A stretch of 64,000 nucleotides of DNA from an uncultured Roseobacter sp. (GCA_947488305.1 CANKZM010000008.1:1-64000); one strand, 5' to 3'; counted from the stretch's first letter, positions 1 through 8,098 are shown. The notes: generated by a model from the sequence alone, not told the origin. Made by a program: numbers and translations.

Positions 1-100
1 CCGAATACCGTTTCCGCGCCATCAATCCCGTCTCCAAAACTAAGCCAACTTTGGCACAGTTTTAGGGGGGCAAGACACCCCTGCCTCACTAGGAGGCACG

Positions 101-289
101 CTAGCCGGTCACACGATCAATCCAGTCGATAATCGCCTGTTCCAAAAAGAACACTCTGAAACCCACCTTGTATGGCTTTGGAAAATCCATATGCGCATAC
201 GCAGGATCGTGTACATAGCGGTCGAGTTGAGCCCGAGACAATGGTATCAATTCCTGGACTTGTTTCATCGATAGTAGCCGTTTCTTCAT
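101..289 (-). CDS. AlpA-type helix-turn-helix regulator of an integrated element
   Basis: Small DNA-binding protein of 62 residues. The chain has the AlpA/excisionase layout: a helix-turn-helix in the first 25 residues (LSRAQLDRY forms the recognition turn), then the FPKP turn and a VGFRVFF wing, then a closing helix with IIDWID. AlpA-type proteins usually control integrase or excision genes of P4-like elements, which fits the integrase remnant just upstream on the same strand. I chose the ATG at 289 because AGAGG lies 8 bases ahead of it; a GTG at 298 in the same frame is possible. It lies downstream of the broken integrase, and a 14-base palindrome (311-324) sits between them. Family call is firm; the role is inferred from context. 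Confidence 0.75.
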   Translation of the reverse strand: MKKRLLSMKQVQELIPLSRAQLDRYVHDPAYAHMDFPKPYKVGFRVFFLEQAIIDWIDRVTG

Positions 290-310
290 CACGTTCACCT
301 CTAAGAAAGA

Positions 311-324
311 GGCTCACGTGAGCC
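311..324. promoter_or_regulatory. Perfect 14-base palindrome ahead of the AlpA-type gene
   Basis: GGCTCACGTGAGCC is a perfect inverted repeat without a loop, about 20 bases upstream of the AlpA-type start and just after the integrase stop codon. Its placement suits an operator for the AlpA-type protein or another dimeric regulator. With no loop and no T run it is a poor terminator. Confidence 0.35.
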
Positions 325-338
325 AGGTTAGCGAAAAC

Positions 339-1325
339 CTAGGCCACGACACTTTCAACGTGTGCCGCGTATCGGTCAAGCGCCTCGCGCATTTCCGGCA
401 TGTAGTTGTGACGGTTGTAGATGGCGGCGACGCCGGAAATAGTGCCGGAACGGTGATCCAATATCTTCTCAGTCACATGCAGGGGGATGCCTAGCGCCGC
501 ACAGTTGGTCGAGAAGGTGCGGCGCAAATCGTGGATCACCCAAGGCTCCAAGGGCACGTGTACATCCAGCCGCGCTTTGGCCTTTGACCACCCGTTGAAC
601 TGCTCCAGCGGCATCAGCTTTGCCACCGCATCCGTCAGCGGCAAGACGTGCTCCCGCTTCCCCTTCATCGACCGCGCATGGAATGTAATCTTGTCTTCGT
701 CCAGGGTGTAGTCATCCCATTGTCCTCTGCGTTGGCCAGTGAGGATTTGCAGCTTGAGGAAGTCGCTGAACGGCGGATAGTCATAAGCCCAAATCTGTCT
801 TAGCTCGTCATGAGACAACACCCGCGTTCGCTGCCCATACACTACCGGCACGTGCTGGAACGGATTGCGGTCGGTCAGATCGTTGCGCATGCACTAATTG
901 AAAAACACCTTCCAGGTTTTGATCGCCTGCGGGTCGGTCATGTTAATGTCAGATCGCGCCAGCTTCTCCAGCGGTTTCTCTGGTGCTTTCTTGAGGTGTC
1001 GCCGGTACTCGCGCAGCGTATTTGGGTGCAACTGGGTCTGCCTGTCTTCCAGATAGACGCGGACAGCCACTGTGGTCGATTTTAAGCGCTTTTTGTCCGG
1101 TTTGGCAGCTAGGAGGCGGCGCGCCTCATTTCGCGCCTCTCTGAGCGAAATTTCAGGGTATTTGCCGATGGTCTTCAGTCGCCGGTCGCGCCCGTACATG
1201 ACGAAGAACGACTTTGTCTTGGCCGAACACCGCACACCGAAACCGGGAATTGTTTCGTCCCAGTGTTTTTTGCTGCCCGTTGGTTCGAGCGGAAACCCAC
1301 GTATACTGGTGTCCGTTAGGCGCAC
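339..1325 (-). pseudogene. P4-type tyrosine integrase interrupted by one amber codon
   Basis: Integrase of a genomic island, read from a GTG at 1325 (GGAG 6 bases ahead). The N-terminal half (1325-894) has the arm-binding DUF4102 domain with the DETIPGFGVR signature. The C-terminal half (890-339) is the catalytic domain, with TGQRRG, HDLRRTF and the active-site Tyr in AIYNRH. The halves are in the same frame and are split only by TAG at 894-896, in the core-binding helix where family members have a Trp (fLNWc); TGG to TAG explains it. An ATG at 890 follows the stop after one codon, so the catalytic half could be re-initiated. At about 328 codons the gene is shorter than most relatives, which have about 400. 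A sequencing error at one base would restore it. Confidence 0.85.
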
Positions 1326-1373
1326 TTTTGTCTCCGTTTTGTCTCCGAAATCGCTGATAAACCCCTATCACGC

Positions 1374-1448
1374 ATGAGGAAGCATGTGAAGGTGATCTAT
1401 CCTAAATATCTGAAAAGTAATAATAATGAGGAAACATGAGGAAACATG
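1374..1448. repeat. Three near-identical 13-base direct repeats between integrase and tRNA remnant
   Basis: ATGAGGAAACATG occurs at 1426-1438 and 1436-1448 (sharing three bases), and the one-mismatch copy ATGAGGAAGCATG lies at 1374-1386. They sit between the integrase start and the tRNA junction, where arm-type binding sites of tyrosine integrases lie in attP or attL. Inference from position and spacing only. Confidence 0.5.
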
Positions 1449-1465
1449 TTTTTTGAAAAATGAAC

Positions 1466-1504
1466 TTAGGAGGGGGCTGCTCTATCCAGTTGAGCCACGG
1501 GACC
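1466..1504 (-). pseudogene. 5' half of tRNA-Arg(CCT), cut at the anticodon loop
   Basis: Read on the minus strand from 1504, the bases give an acceptor 5' strand GGTCCCG, a D arm with stem GCTC/GAGC and loop AACTGGATA, the anticodon 5' stem GCCCC, and a loop CTCCTAA with U33 and anticodon CCU. After position 38-39 the match stops: the 3' stem, T arm and acceptor 3' strand are absent, replaced by A/T-rich element DNA. This is what crossover of a tyrosine integrase inside a tRNA anticodon loop leaves behind. The rest of the tRNA, or a restored copy, is not in this window. Confidence 0.8.
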
Positions 1505-1626
1505 GCTGCGCGTTGCTTAACCCAGCTTTTCCGCTCTGTCATGGGTATTTTCCATCGTATGCGTAGCGTGCTTGAAGCTTGGGCAGGTCATGCGATAACA
1601 ATGAAAAAAAGTAACAGGATTTTGCA

Positions 1627-2670
1627 GTGACCAGACCGAAGCTCCGCCCGTTGACTCTTCGCGATGTATCAGAAGCCTGCGGCGTATCGGAGATGACCGT
1701 CAGTCGCGTCTTGCGAAACCGTGGGGATGTTTCGGTCGCAACACGCGAGAAAGTCCTGGCCGCCGCGAAAGAGCTTGGCTACGTGCCAAACCAGATCGCG
1801 GGATCGCTGGCCTCGCAGCGGGTAAATCTCGTCGCGGTCATTATCCCCTCCTTGTCAAACATGGTATTTCCCGAAGTCCTGACCGGTATCAACCGCACCT
1901 TTGACGATACACCCCTGCAACCGGTTGTGGGGGTCACGGACTACCTACCGGAAAAGGAGGAACAGGTGCTCTATGAGATGCTCTCCTGGCGTCCATCCGG
2001 GGTCATCATAGCCGGCCTTGAGCATACGGATGCGACCCGCGCCATGTTGCGAAACTCTGGCATACCGGTTGTTGAGATCATGGATACGGACGGCAACCCC
2101 GTTGACGCTATGGTCGGCATTTCACACCGGCGTGCGGGGCGCAAGATGGCCGAAGCGATTGTAAAGCAAGGCTATAGCCGCATCGGTTTTCTTGGCACAA
2201 AAATGCCGCTCGACCACCGTGCGCGCAAGCGTTTCGAAGGATTTACCGAAGGGCTGACCAAGGCAGGGATCGAGATCGAGGATCGCGAGTTTTATAACGG
2301 CGGCTCTGCGCTGGCCAAAGGACGGGAAATGACGCAAGCCATGCTCGCGCGGTCGCCCGACCTCGATTTCCTCTACTACTCCAATGACATGATTGGTGCT
2401 GGCGGCATGCTCTGGTTGATGGATCAGGGCATCGACATCCCGGGCCAGATCGGGCTTGCCGGTTTCAATGGTGTCGAGTTGCTGGAAGGGCTGCCGCGCC
2501 AGCTTGCCTCAATGGATGCTTGCCGTGCCGAAATCGGGGCAAAAGCGGCCCAGATCATCGTGGAACGCAGCGCCCTGCCCGAAGATGCCGTGCGACCAGA
2601 GCCAGAGCACGTCACACTGGCGCCAAAGATCTCTTATGGTGACACGTTGCGTCGTCGCGGCGGGGGATGA
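1627..2670 (+). CDS. LacI family transcriptional regulator (GntR-like)
   Basis: Repressor of 347 residues. Residues 8-55 are a LacI-type helix-turn-helix and hinge (LRDVSEACGVSEMTVSRVLR, then the ELGYVPNQIAGSLAS hinge helix), followed by a periplasmic-binding-protein-like effector domain that resembles gluconate repressors (IIPSLSNMVFPEVLTGI). It starts with GTG at 1627 after AACAGGA. It is the first gene beyond the tRNA remnant and overlaps the next gene by four bases (ATGA), so the two are co-transcribed. No sugar genes adjoin it, so its target is unclear. It may act on distant genes. Confidence 0.85.
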   Translation: MTRPKLRPLTLRDVSEACGVSEMTVSRVLRNRGDVSVATREKVLAAAKELGYVPNQIAGSLASQRVNLVAVIIPSLSNMVFPEVLTGINRTFDDTPLQPVVGVTDYLPEKEEQVLYEMLSWRPSGVIIAGLEHTDATRAMLRNSGIPVVEIMDTDGNPVDAMVGISHRRAGRKMAEAIVKQGYSRIGFLGTKMPLDHRARKRFEGFTEGLTKAGIEIEDREFYNGGSALAKGREMTQAMLARSPDLDFLYYSNDMIGAGGMLWLMDQGIDIPGQIGLAGFNGVELLEGLPRQLASMDACRAEIGAKAAQIIVERSALPEDAVRPEPEHVTLAPKISYGDTLRRRGGG

Positions 2671-3878
2671 ATACTCTTCGGCTGGACAACGGGCAGTCCC
2701 GGCGTCTGTTCCTCGACCGACACGCGCTGAGCGATGCACCAACAGGGGAGGCAAAGGGCCCCGAACTCCTTGATATGATCAAGCGGTTGGGCTTTGTGCA
2801 ACTTGACAGCATCAATACGGTTGCGCGGGCACATGATCTGATCCTTTTTTCTCGCAAGCAGCGATACCGCCCCAAATCGCTGAAGCGGCTATACGAAAAG
2901 GATCGCGCTCTTTTCGAACATTGGACACACGACGCAGCAGTCGTCCCGATGGACTACTATCCTTGGTGGCATCTGCGCAGGGAACGTGATGCGCAAAAGC
3001 TGCGCAAGCAGTGGCGCAATTGGCGTCGCGACGGGTTCGAGGCGCGATTTAAGACAGTGCTCGATCAGATCCGGGACGAAGGGCCATTGTGTTCCTCCGA
3101 TGTGGGATCCGGAGAGAAACGCAGTTCAGGTGGCTGGTGGGACTGGCACCCGTCCAAGACGGCACTGGAATATCTTTGGCGTAGTGGCGCGCTCTGTGTT
3201 GTTGGCCGCGACGGCTTCCGCAAGCGCTATGATCTGACGGAACGCGTGATTGATGAAGCTCTGTGCGTCCCACCGGCAGACTCGGAGCACACCGCAGCAA
3301 CAATCGACTGGTGCTGTAGCGGCGCACTGGATCGGTTGGGTTTTGCAACGCCTGCCGAACTGGCGGCGTTCTGGGATCACATCACCCTTGCTGAAGCCAA
3401 GGCGTGGTGCGCAGGAGAAAGCGCGGCAGGCCGGTTGCAACCCATCGAAATCACCGGGGCCGACGGCAAATTGCACAACTCTTTCGCGCGCCCTGAGATT
3501 TCCGCAGATCCGGCGTTGGAACGAAAGCTGACCGCCCGATTGCGCGTGCTCAGCCCCTTTGATCCGGCACTCCGCGACCGCAAACGAGCCTTGCGGCTTT
3601 TTGGCTTTGACTACCGGATCGAGATTTTTGTGCCGGAAGCCAAACGAACCTATGGCTACTACGTGTTTCCAGTTCTTGAGGGCGAAAAAGTTGTTGCGCG
3701 GGTCGACATGAAGGCATTTCGCGAGAACGACGAATTGCGTGTTCGCGCCCTGTGGCCAGAAGCGCGCGTAAGGTGGGGCAAGGGACGGCAAGCCGCGTTT
3801 GAGGCGGAACTGACGAAACTGCTGCCTCTGGCTGGCGTCAGTCGATGGGTCTTTGATGACGGCTGGCTGCGCGTTTAG
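2667..3878 (+). CDS. YcaQ/AlkX family DNA glycosylase (winged-helix protein)
   Basis: 403-residue member of the HTH_42 family. Relatives (E. coli YcaQ, now AlkX) unhook DNA interstrand crosslinks made by alkylating agents. The catalytic Q-hydrophobic-D signature is visible as Q45-L46-D47, followed by SINTVARAHDLILFSR. Other family marks are EHWTHDAAVVP, the W-rich segment near residues 150-158, the LSPFDPALRDRKRALRLFGFDY block and the C-terminal GYYVFPVL. The length matches the family. It overlaps the LacI gene by four bases, an unusual partner. The 3' end overlaps the convergent racemase gene by four bases. Confidence 0.85.
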   Translation: MNTLRLDNGQSRRLFLDRHALSDAPTGEAKGPELLDMIKRLGFVQLDSINTVARAHDLILFSRKQRYRPKSLKRLYEKDRALFEHWTHDAAVVPMDYYPWWHLRRERDAQKLRKQWRNWRRDGFEARFKTVLDQIRDEGPLCSSDVGSGEKRSSGGWWDWHPSKTALEYLWRSGALCVVGRDGFRKRYDLTERVIDEALCVPPADSEHTAATIDWCCSGALDRLGFATPAELAAFWDHITLAEAKAWCAGESAAGRLQPIEITGADGKLHNSFARPEISADPALERKLTARLRVLSPFDPALRDRKRALRLFGFDYRIEIFVPEAKRTYGYYVFPVLEGEKVVARVDMKAFRENDELRVRALWPEARVRWGKGRQAAFEAELTKLLPLAGVSRWVFDDGWLRV

Positions 3879-4576
3879 GGCTGCGTGAACACCTCAGGTC
3901 GAAGGCCCGCATGAAACCATTTCAGATAGGTCACTGTTGAAAACACGGGCACGCCCGTCGCAATCATTATATCCTGCGCGTAGGGCGGCATGTTCGTGCA
4001 TTCCAATAGGATTGCGCCAAGGTCCGGGCATCTTTCCTTCAGCGTTTTGGCCGCATCAACCAATTCATGACGGGCGGTTTCAATATCAAGCTTTGGAGCA
4101 TCATTCAGGATCGTTTGTCCGAAGTGGGTTTCCTCGACGCCGGCAACGATAACATTCTGGGGCACATCAGCTGCGGACAAGTGCGCCGGGCTCAGGCTCG
4201 CCTCCGAGATTGTCAGAATACCCAGAGTTTGGTCAGGCGTGAGCATGGCGTTGATTTGGGCCGCTTGCTCTAGTGCAGAACTTGCGACCGGCACTCCGAG
4301 GCGCGTGGCCAACTGGCCCCGGATCAGCGCTAGAAATCCGCAGGATGTCGCGATCCCGGTACAGCCATTCGCCACAAGTTGCTGTCCTTGTGCGACAAAG
4401 GCTTCGACAAAGGCTGATGTATCGTCACAAACGATGGCACGAGGCGTGGCGCCCGGCACCACTGCATATTCAACCGGGAAGGGCCAGGTTTTTGGGTTTC
4501 CGATATCTCCATTGATACGGGGGAACTGCGTTTCGAGCATGAGAATGCCCAACTTGGCCTGATTGGAAGAAGTCAT
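3875..4576 (-). CDS. Aspartate/glutamate/hydantoin racemase family protein
   Basis: 233-residue cofactor-independent racemase-like protein. The two catalytic cysteines expected for the fold are present: C79 in GIATSCGF and C193 in LLECTNMPP. The first domain binds in the GILMLETQFPR region, and the protein is of normal length. It lies in one direction with the MarR-type gene at 4608 and opposite the DadA-like oxidase and TRAP operon. A D/L isomerase next to a D-amino-acid oxidase-like enzyme suggests that it feeds one stereoisomer into that enzyme. Substrate not readable; maleate isomerase or hydantoin racemase are alternatives within the superfamily. Confidence 0.8.
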   Translation of the reverse strand: MTSSNQAKLGILMLETQFPRINGDIGNPKTWPFPVEYAVVPGATPRAIVCDDTSAFVEAFVAQGQQLVANGCTGIATSCGFLALIRGQLATRLGVPVASSALEQAAQINAMLTPDQTLGILTISEASLSPAHLSAADVPQNVIVAGVEETHFGQTILNDAPKLDIETARHELVDAAKTLKERCPDLGAILLECTNMPPYAQDIMIATGVPVFSTVTYLKWFHAGLRPEVFTQP

Positions 4577-4607
4577 GCCGTCTTCTTGCCCTGCCCTGCC
4601 CGCGCGA

Positions 4608-5123
4608 TCAATAGGTTGTGGCAGCGCGCGCGGCCTGATCGTATTGCCCCGACATCAGCCGTAAAAGTGTCGCGGCGCGGCTGACCTGCTCTGGCTCCAA
4701 CCCCAGCTCGCCCACTGCACGCAGCAACAGACCCTCGCGGATTTCACGGTATCTCTCACAGGTCTCAGCCCCCTTCTGGGTGGCGACAACCGTCTTTTCC
4801 TTGCCTTGACGACCGTCTTCAACCAACCCCGCCTTGATGAGCTTCTTGATCGCATAGTTGACCGTATGCGTATCTTCGACATTCAAAACGAGGCAGATAT
4901 CCGCCAGCTTCTTGGGGCGTTCCCGATGGTAAACCGAGTGCAACACCAAAACATCGAGCGGTCCCAGTTCCGGATATCCGGCCATCGCGATCGCGCGGAC
5001 CATCCACCTGTGAAAGGCGTTACCCGCAAGGGTCAGGCCAAACTCAAGTTCGGAAATCTCCGCAAAGGAGCCGCTGGCAAGATGAGCCGATGAAACAACA
5101 GGGCCTAGAAAGCTATCAGACAT
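4608..5123 (-). CDS. MarR-like winged-helix transcriptional regulator
   Basis: 171 residues with a winged helix-turn-helix at about 63-130: LGPLDVLVLHSVYHRERPK, then KLADICLVLNVEDTHTVNYA and the wing KAGLVEDGRQGKEKTVVA. Flanking helices would form the dimer. It is divergently transcribed from the oxidase/TRAP/5-oxoprolinase operon, and the shared 135-base gap contains a perfect 7+7 inverted repeat (5153-5169). The simplest reading is an autoregulated repressor of that operon, sensing the transported substrate. It may be co-transcribed with the racemase 31 bases downstream. Confidence 0.8.
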   Translation of the reverse strand: MSDSFLGPVVSSAHLASGSFAEISELEFGLTLAGNAFHRWMVRAIAMAGYPELGPLDVLVLHSVYHRERPKKLADICLVLNVEDTHTVNYAIKKLIKAGLVEDGRQGKEKTVVATQKGAETCERYREIREGLLLRAVGELGLEPEQVSRAATLLRLMSGQYDQAARAATTY

Positions 5124-5152
5124 ATGTTCAGCTTGCCCAATACTGATAATTT

Positions 5153-5169
5153 GTCAACATTTTGTTGAC
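5153..5169. promoter_or_regulatory. Inverted repeat, likely MarR-type operator
   Basis: GTCAACA-TTT-TGTTGAC is a perfect 7-base inverted repeat with a 3-base spacer. It lies 30 bases upstream of the MarR-like start and about 90 bases upstream of the oxidase start. Read on the minus strand the arm contains TTGACA, a -35-like hexamer, so a bound dimer would block the regulator's own promoter. Operator function is inferred. Confidence 0.55.
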
Positions 5170-5258
5170 GTATTGCAAAAGTTAGGCAGTATTGACGCTA
5201 GGGAATCACCTCTGGGGGCGTTTGTGCGCATAGATTACCGCAAATTGGAAAAGACGCC

Positions 5259-6500
5259 GTGACCCAACATGTGGTCGTGATCGGTGCGGGAATTGTTGGC
5301 GTGTCAACAGCCATCTGGTTGCGCCGCGCCGGCGTTGACGTCACGATCATTGACCGTTTGGGGCCCGGTGAAGGCACATCACACGGGAACGCTGGTGTAC
5401 TTGCCTCAGTCTCCATGGTGCCGGTCACCGCACCGGGATTGATCCGCAAGGCGCCCGGCTATTTGCTGGACCCGAATTTCCCTTTGTTCCTGCGATGGTC
5501 ATACCTGCCAAAACTCATACCCTGGCTCACGCGATACCTGTCGAATGCAAATGACAGCGATACACGCCGGATCGCCCGGGACCTTGCACCAATCGTGAAC
5601 GATAGCGTGGCGCAGCACAAATCCCTGGTGAATGATTTAGGCCTCGACGACTGGGTGACGGAAAGCGACTACTGTTTTGCCTATCGAGACCGTACAGCCT
5701 TCGCAGCTGAGAGCTACACGTGGGAGCTTCGACGGGACGCGGGTTTTGAGCCGCATCTGATCGAAGGCAAGGACGTGCAGGACTACGAGCCCAACATAAG
5801 CAAGGATATTGGTTTGATCGCTGCCCTCAAGGATCATGGGTTCATTCGCGATCCTGGTGGCTATGTGCGCGCGTTGGCCAAAGCCTTCAAGGAACTTGGC
5901 GGTACAATCGTTAGGGCTGAAGTCAAAGATTTTGATCTCAGCAGCGGCACCGTCACCGCAGTGCAAACGACCACTGGTCAGGTCGAGTGCGATGGCGCCG
6001 TCCTCGCTACTGGCGTCTGGTCCAAACCTCTGATGCAAAAACTCGGCCTGAATGTACCGCTGGAAGCCGAACGCGGCTACCACATTGTATTTGAAAACGC
6101 ATCCGGAGGGCCCTCGCGCCCGACGATGATTGCATCCGGCAAATTCGTCGCCACACCCATGGCGCAGGGCGTGCGGTGTGCCGGAATTGTGGAACTGGGC
6201 GGGACTGAAGCAGGCCCTTCCAAAGCGCCACTCAAATTGCTGCGGAAACAAGCGCGCGAGAGCTTTCCGAATTTGGTCGCAACGAACGAGATCGAATGGC
6301 TGGGGCACCGACCCGCCCCCACCGACAGCCTGCCCTTGATCGGGCAGATTGGCACAAGCCGGGTCTTTACAGCCTTTGGCCACCACCACATTGGCCTAAC
6401 GGGCGGGCCCAAAACAGGCCGCCTCGTAGCGGGACTGGTGACAGACCAACCGCCAAACATGGACCTCAGCGCATATGCGCCTCAAAGGTTCAGCACCTAA
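5259..6500 (+). CDS. FAD-dependent D-amino acid dehydrogenase-like oxidoreductase (DadA family)
   Basis: 413 residues of the DAO fold. The N-terminal FAD-binding motif is VIGAGIVGVSTAIWLRRAG followed by an acidic strand end (IID). The C-terminal block (GHRPAPTDSLPLIG, then FGHHHIGLTGGPKTGRLVAGLV) is typical of DadA-type amino acid dehydrogenases, which oxidise D-amino acids or secondary amines to imino acids and pass electrons to quinone. It starts with GTG at 5259. It is the first gene of a run through the TRAP transporter and pxp genes, and faces the Asp/Glu-type racemase, so a D- or N-cyclic amino acid substrate is likely. Hydroxyproline- or sarcosine-like substrates cannot be excluded. 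Confidence 0.8.
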   Translation: MTQHVVVIGAGIVGVSTAIWLRRAGVDVTIIDRLGPGEGTSHGNAGVLASVSMVPVTAPGLIRKAPGYLLDPNFPLFLRWSYLPKLIPWLTRYLSNANDSDTRRIARDLAPIVNDSVAQHKSLVNDLGLDDWVTESDYCFAYRDRTAFAAESYTWELRRDAGFEPHLIEGKDVQDYEPNISKDIGLIAALKDHGFIRDPGGYVRALAKAFKELGGTIVRAEVKDFDLSSGTVTAVQTTTGQVECDGAVLATGVWSKPLMQKLGLNVPLEAERGYHIVFENASGGPSRPTMIASGKFVATPMAQGVRCAGIVELGGTEAGPSKAPLKLLRKQARESFPNLVATNEIEWLGHRPAPTDSLPLIGQIGTSRVFTAFGHHHIGLTGGPKTGRLVAGLVTDQPPNMDLSAYAPQRFST

Positions 6501-6519
6501 AACCAACTGGGAGACGACA

Positions 6520-7509
6520 ATGAAACTGACACAAAAACTTATGGCAGGAGCGGCAACAGCAGCACTGACACTCGGCGCTGCCGTACCAGCCTTTGCCGCC
6601 GACAAATGGGACATGCCCATGGCCTACTCGGCCTCCAACTTTCATTCCGAAAACGGCGTGACATTCGCGGAATGTGTCGGCGCTGGCACCAACGGCGAGA
6701 TCACCATCGAAGTTCATCCGGGCGGATCGCTTTTCGCCGGTGCTGACATCAAACGCGCCATTCAAACCGGTCAGGTCCAGATCGGCGAGCGGCTCTTGTC
6801 AGGTCACCAGAACGAAAGTGCGATCTTTGGGTTCGACAGCATCCCATTCCTCGCCCCGTCCTTTGATGACAGCGAGAAGCTCTACGCTGCCGCCAAGCCA
6901 AAGATTGAAGCGCTGCTGGACGAACAGAACCTTGAGCTTCTCTACGCTGTGCCGTGGCCGCCACAAGGGCTGTACTTCAAAAAAGAAGTGAACAGCGTGG
7001 CGGATATGGAAGGCGTCAAGTTCCGCTCCTACAACAACACCACCAGCCGTCTGGCTGAACTGACAGGTATGCTGCCAGTGACCGTGGAAGCAGCTGAAAT
7101 CAGTCAGGCTTTCGCCACCGGTGTGGCCGAGTCGATGGTGTCCTCCGGCGCCACTGGCTATGATCGCAAGGTCTGGGAAAGCCTCACACATTTCTATGAA
7201 GTCGATGCCTGGTTGCCCCGCAACTACGTGATGGTCAATCAGGACGTCTGGGCCGATGTCTCTGACGGCAACAAGGACGCGATCCGCGCTTGTGCGGCTG
7301 AGGCAGAGGCGCGCGGGCTGGAAGCCTCCAAAGCTTACACGCAGTTCACCATGGATGGGCTAGCCGCCGGCGGCATGACCGTTCAGCCGGCAGGTGACGG
7401 GCTGATGGGCGAGCTACGTGCAATTGGCGAGACCATGACCGCCGAATGGCTTGAAGCGGCAGGCGAAGAGGGTGCAGCCCTCGTGGATGCCTTCAAGGCG
7501 TCTCAATAA
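6520..7509 (+). CDS. TRAP transporter substrate-binding protein (DctP family)
   Basis: Periplasmic receptor of 329 residues. A signal peptide covers the first 26 or so residues (MKLTQKLMAGAATAALTLGA, cut after AFA). The family's substrate-carboxylate region is recognisable in residues 150-180 (VKFRSYNNTTSRLAELTG). I chose ATG 6520 because GGGAGA stands just ahead and the signal peptide begins there; an in-frame ATG at 6475 would lie inside the oxidase gene and spoil the signal peptide. It is followed by a strong hairpin (7517-7539) and then the two membrane subunits. TRAP receptors of this kind bind organic acids or amino-acid-like ligands. Confidence 0.9.
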   Translation: MKLTQKLMAGAATAALTLGAAVPAFAADKWDMPMAYSASNFHSENGVTFAECVGAGTNGEITIEVHPGGSLFAGADIKRAIQTGQVQIGERLLSGHQNESAIFGFDSIPFLAPSFDDSEKLYAAAKPKIEALLDEQNLELLYAVPWPPQGLYFKKEVNSVADMEGVKFRSYNNTTSRLAELTGMLPVTVEAAEISQAFATGVAESMVSSGATGYDRKVWESLTHFYEVDAWLPRNYVMVNQDVWADVSDGNKDAIRACAAEAEARGLEASKAYTQFTMDGLAAGGMTVQPAGDGLMGELRAIGETMTAEWLEAAGEEGAALVDAFKASQ

Positions 7510-7516
7510 AATCAGC

Positions 7517-7539
7517 GGCGGCCCTCAACCGGGGCCGCC
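7517..7539 (+). promoter_or_regulatory. GC-rich intercistronic hairpin between TRAP receptor and membrane subunits
   Basis: GGCGGCCC and GGGCCGCC form an 8-base perfect stem around a 7-base loop, with no T run behind it. Such hairpins after receptor genes usually protect the upstream mRNA or attenuate transcription, so that receptor is made in excess over the membrane subunits. Confidence 0.6.
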
Positions 7540-7569
7540 ACACCTTCCCGAATGCCATAGGGGGCTGCC

Positions 7570-8094
7570 GTGACTGCCATTCGCAAGACGCTGGACTTTC
7601 TGTATCTGGCCGCCGGGGTGCTGGCCGCCCTGTGCCTCGTTTCCATTCTATTGCTGATTGTGGCCCAGATGGTCGCCCGCTGGACCGGAGAGATTTTCCC
7701 CGGCGCACCCAACTACGCGGGTTACGCCATGGCCGCAGCAAGCTTTCTGGCCTTTGCCAACGCGCTGAACCGGGGCGCGCACATCCGCGTGTCGATCTTA
7801 CTCAACGCAGTGCCGCCCGGCCCGAAACGCCTGCTTGAAATCTGGTGTTTCGCGATAGGTGCTGCGGTCGCGTGGTACTTCACCTATTACGCCTACTGGT
7901 TCGTCTACTGGTCATGGAAGTTCAACGAAGTGAGTCAGGGGCAAGACGCTGTTGCCTTATGGATCCCACAGTCCGTGATGGTTATTGGTGGCGGGCTGCT
8001 TGCCATCGCACTGACCGATAATCTGTTCCACGTCATTTTCAAGGGCGATCACCGCATCGTCCGCGATACCGTGGATGAAAGCTTCGAGGCCTAA
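7570..8094 (+). CDS. TRAP transporter small membrane subunit (DctQ family)
   Basis: 174 residues with four predicted membrane helices (about 12-34, 52-70, 92-118 and 135-157) and the DctQ pattern near the second helix (ANALNRGAHIRVSILLNAVPPGPKR, split here as the NRGAHIRV signature and following loop). It pairs with the large subunit to form the membrane part of the sodium-driven TRAP carrier. It starts with GTG at 7570, and its stop lies four bases before the large subunit start. It is out of frame with that gene, so it is not a DctQM fusion. Confidence 0.85.
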   Translation: MTAIRKTLDFLYLAAGVLAALCLVSILLLIVAQMVARWTGEIFPGAPNYAGYAMAAASFLAFANALNRGAHIRVSILLNAVPPGPKRLLEIWCFAIGAAVAWYFTYYAYWFVYWSWKFNEVSQGQDAVALWIPQSVMVIGGGLLAIALTDNLFHVIFKGDHRIVRDTVDESFEA

Positions 8095-8098
8095 TGCA

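Noticed and set aside
1374-1448. CRISPR-like short repeats
   Set aside because: Three 13-base copies, two of them sharing three bases, without regular spacers and without cas genes. Integrase arm sites fit better.
1466-1504. A complete tRNA-Arg gene
   Set aside because: The 3' half of the anticodon stem, T arm and acceptor are missing, so no cloverleaf can form.
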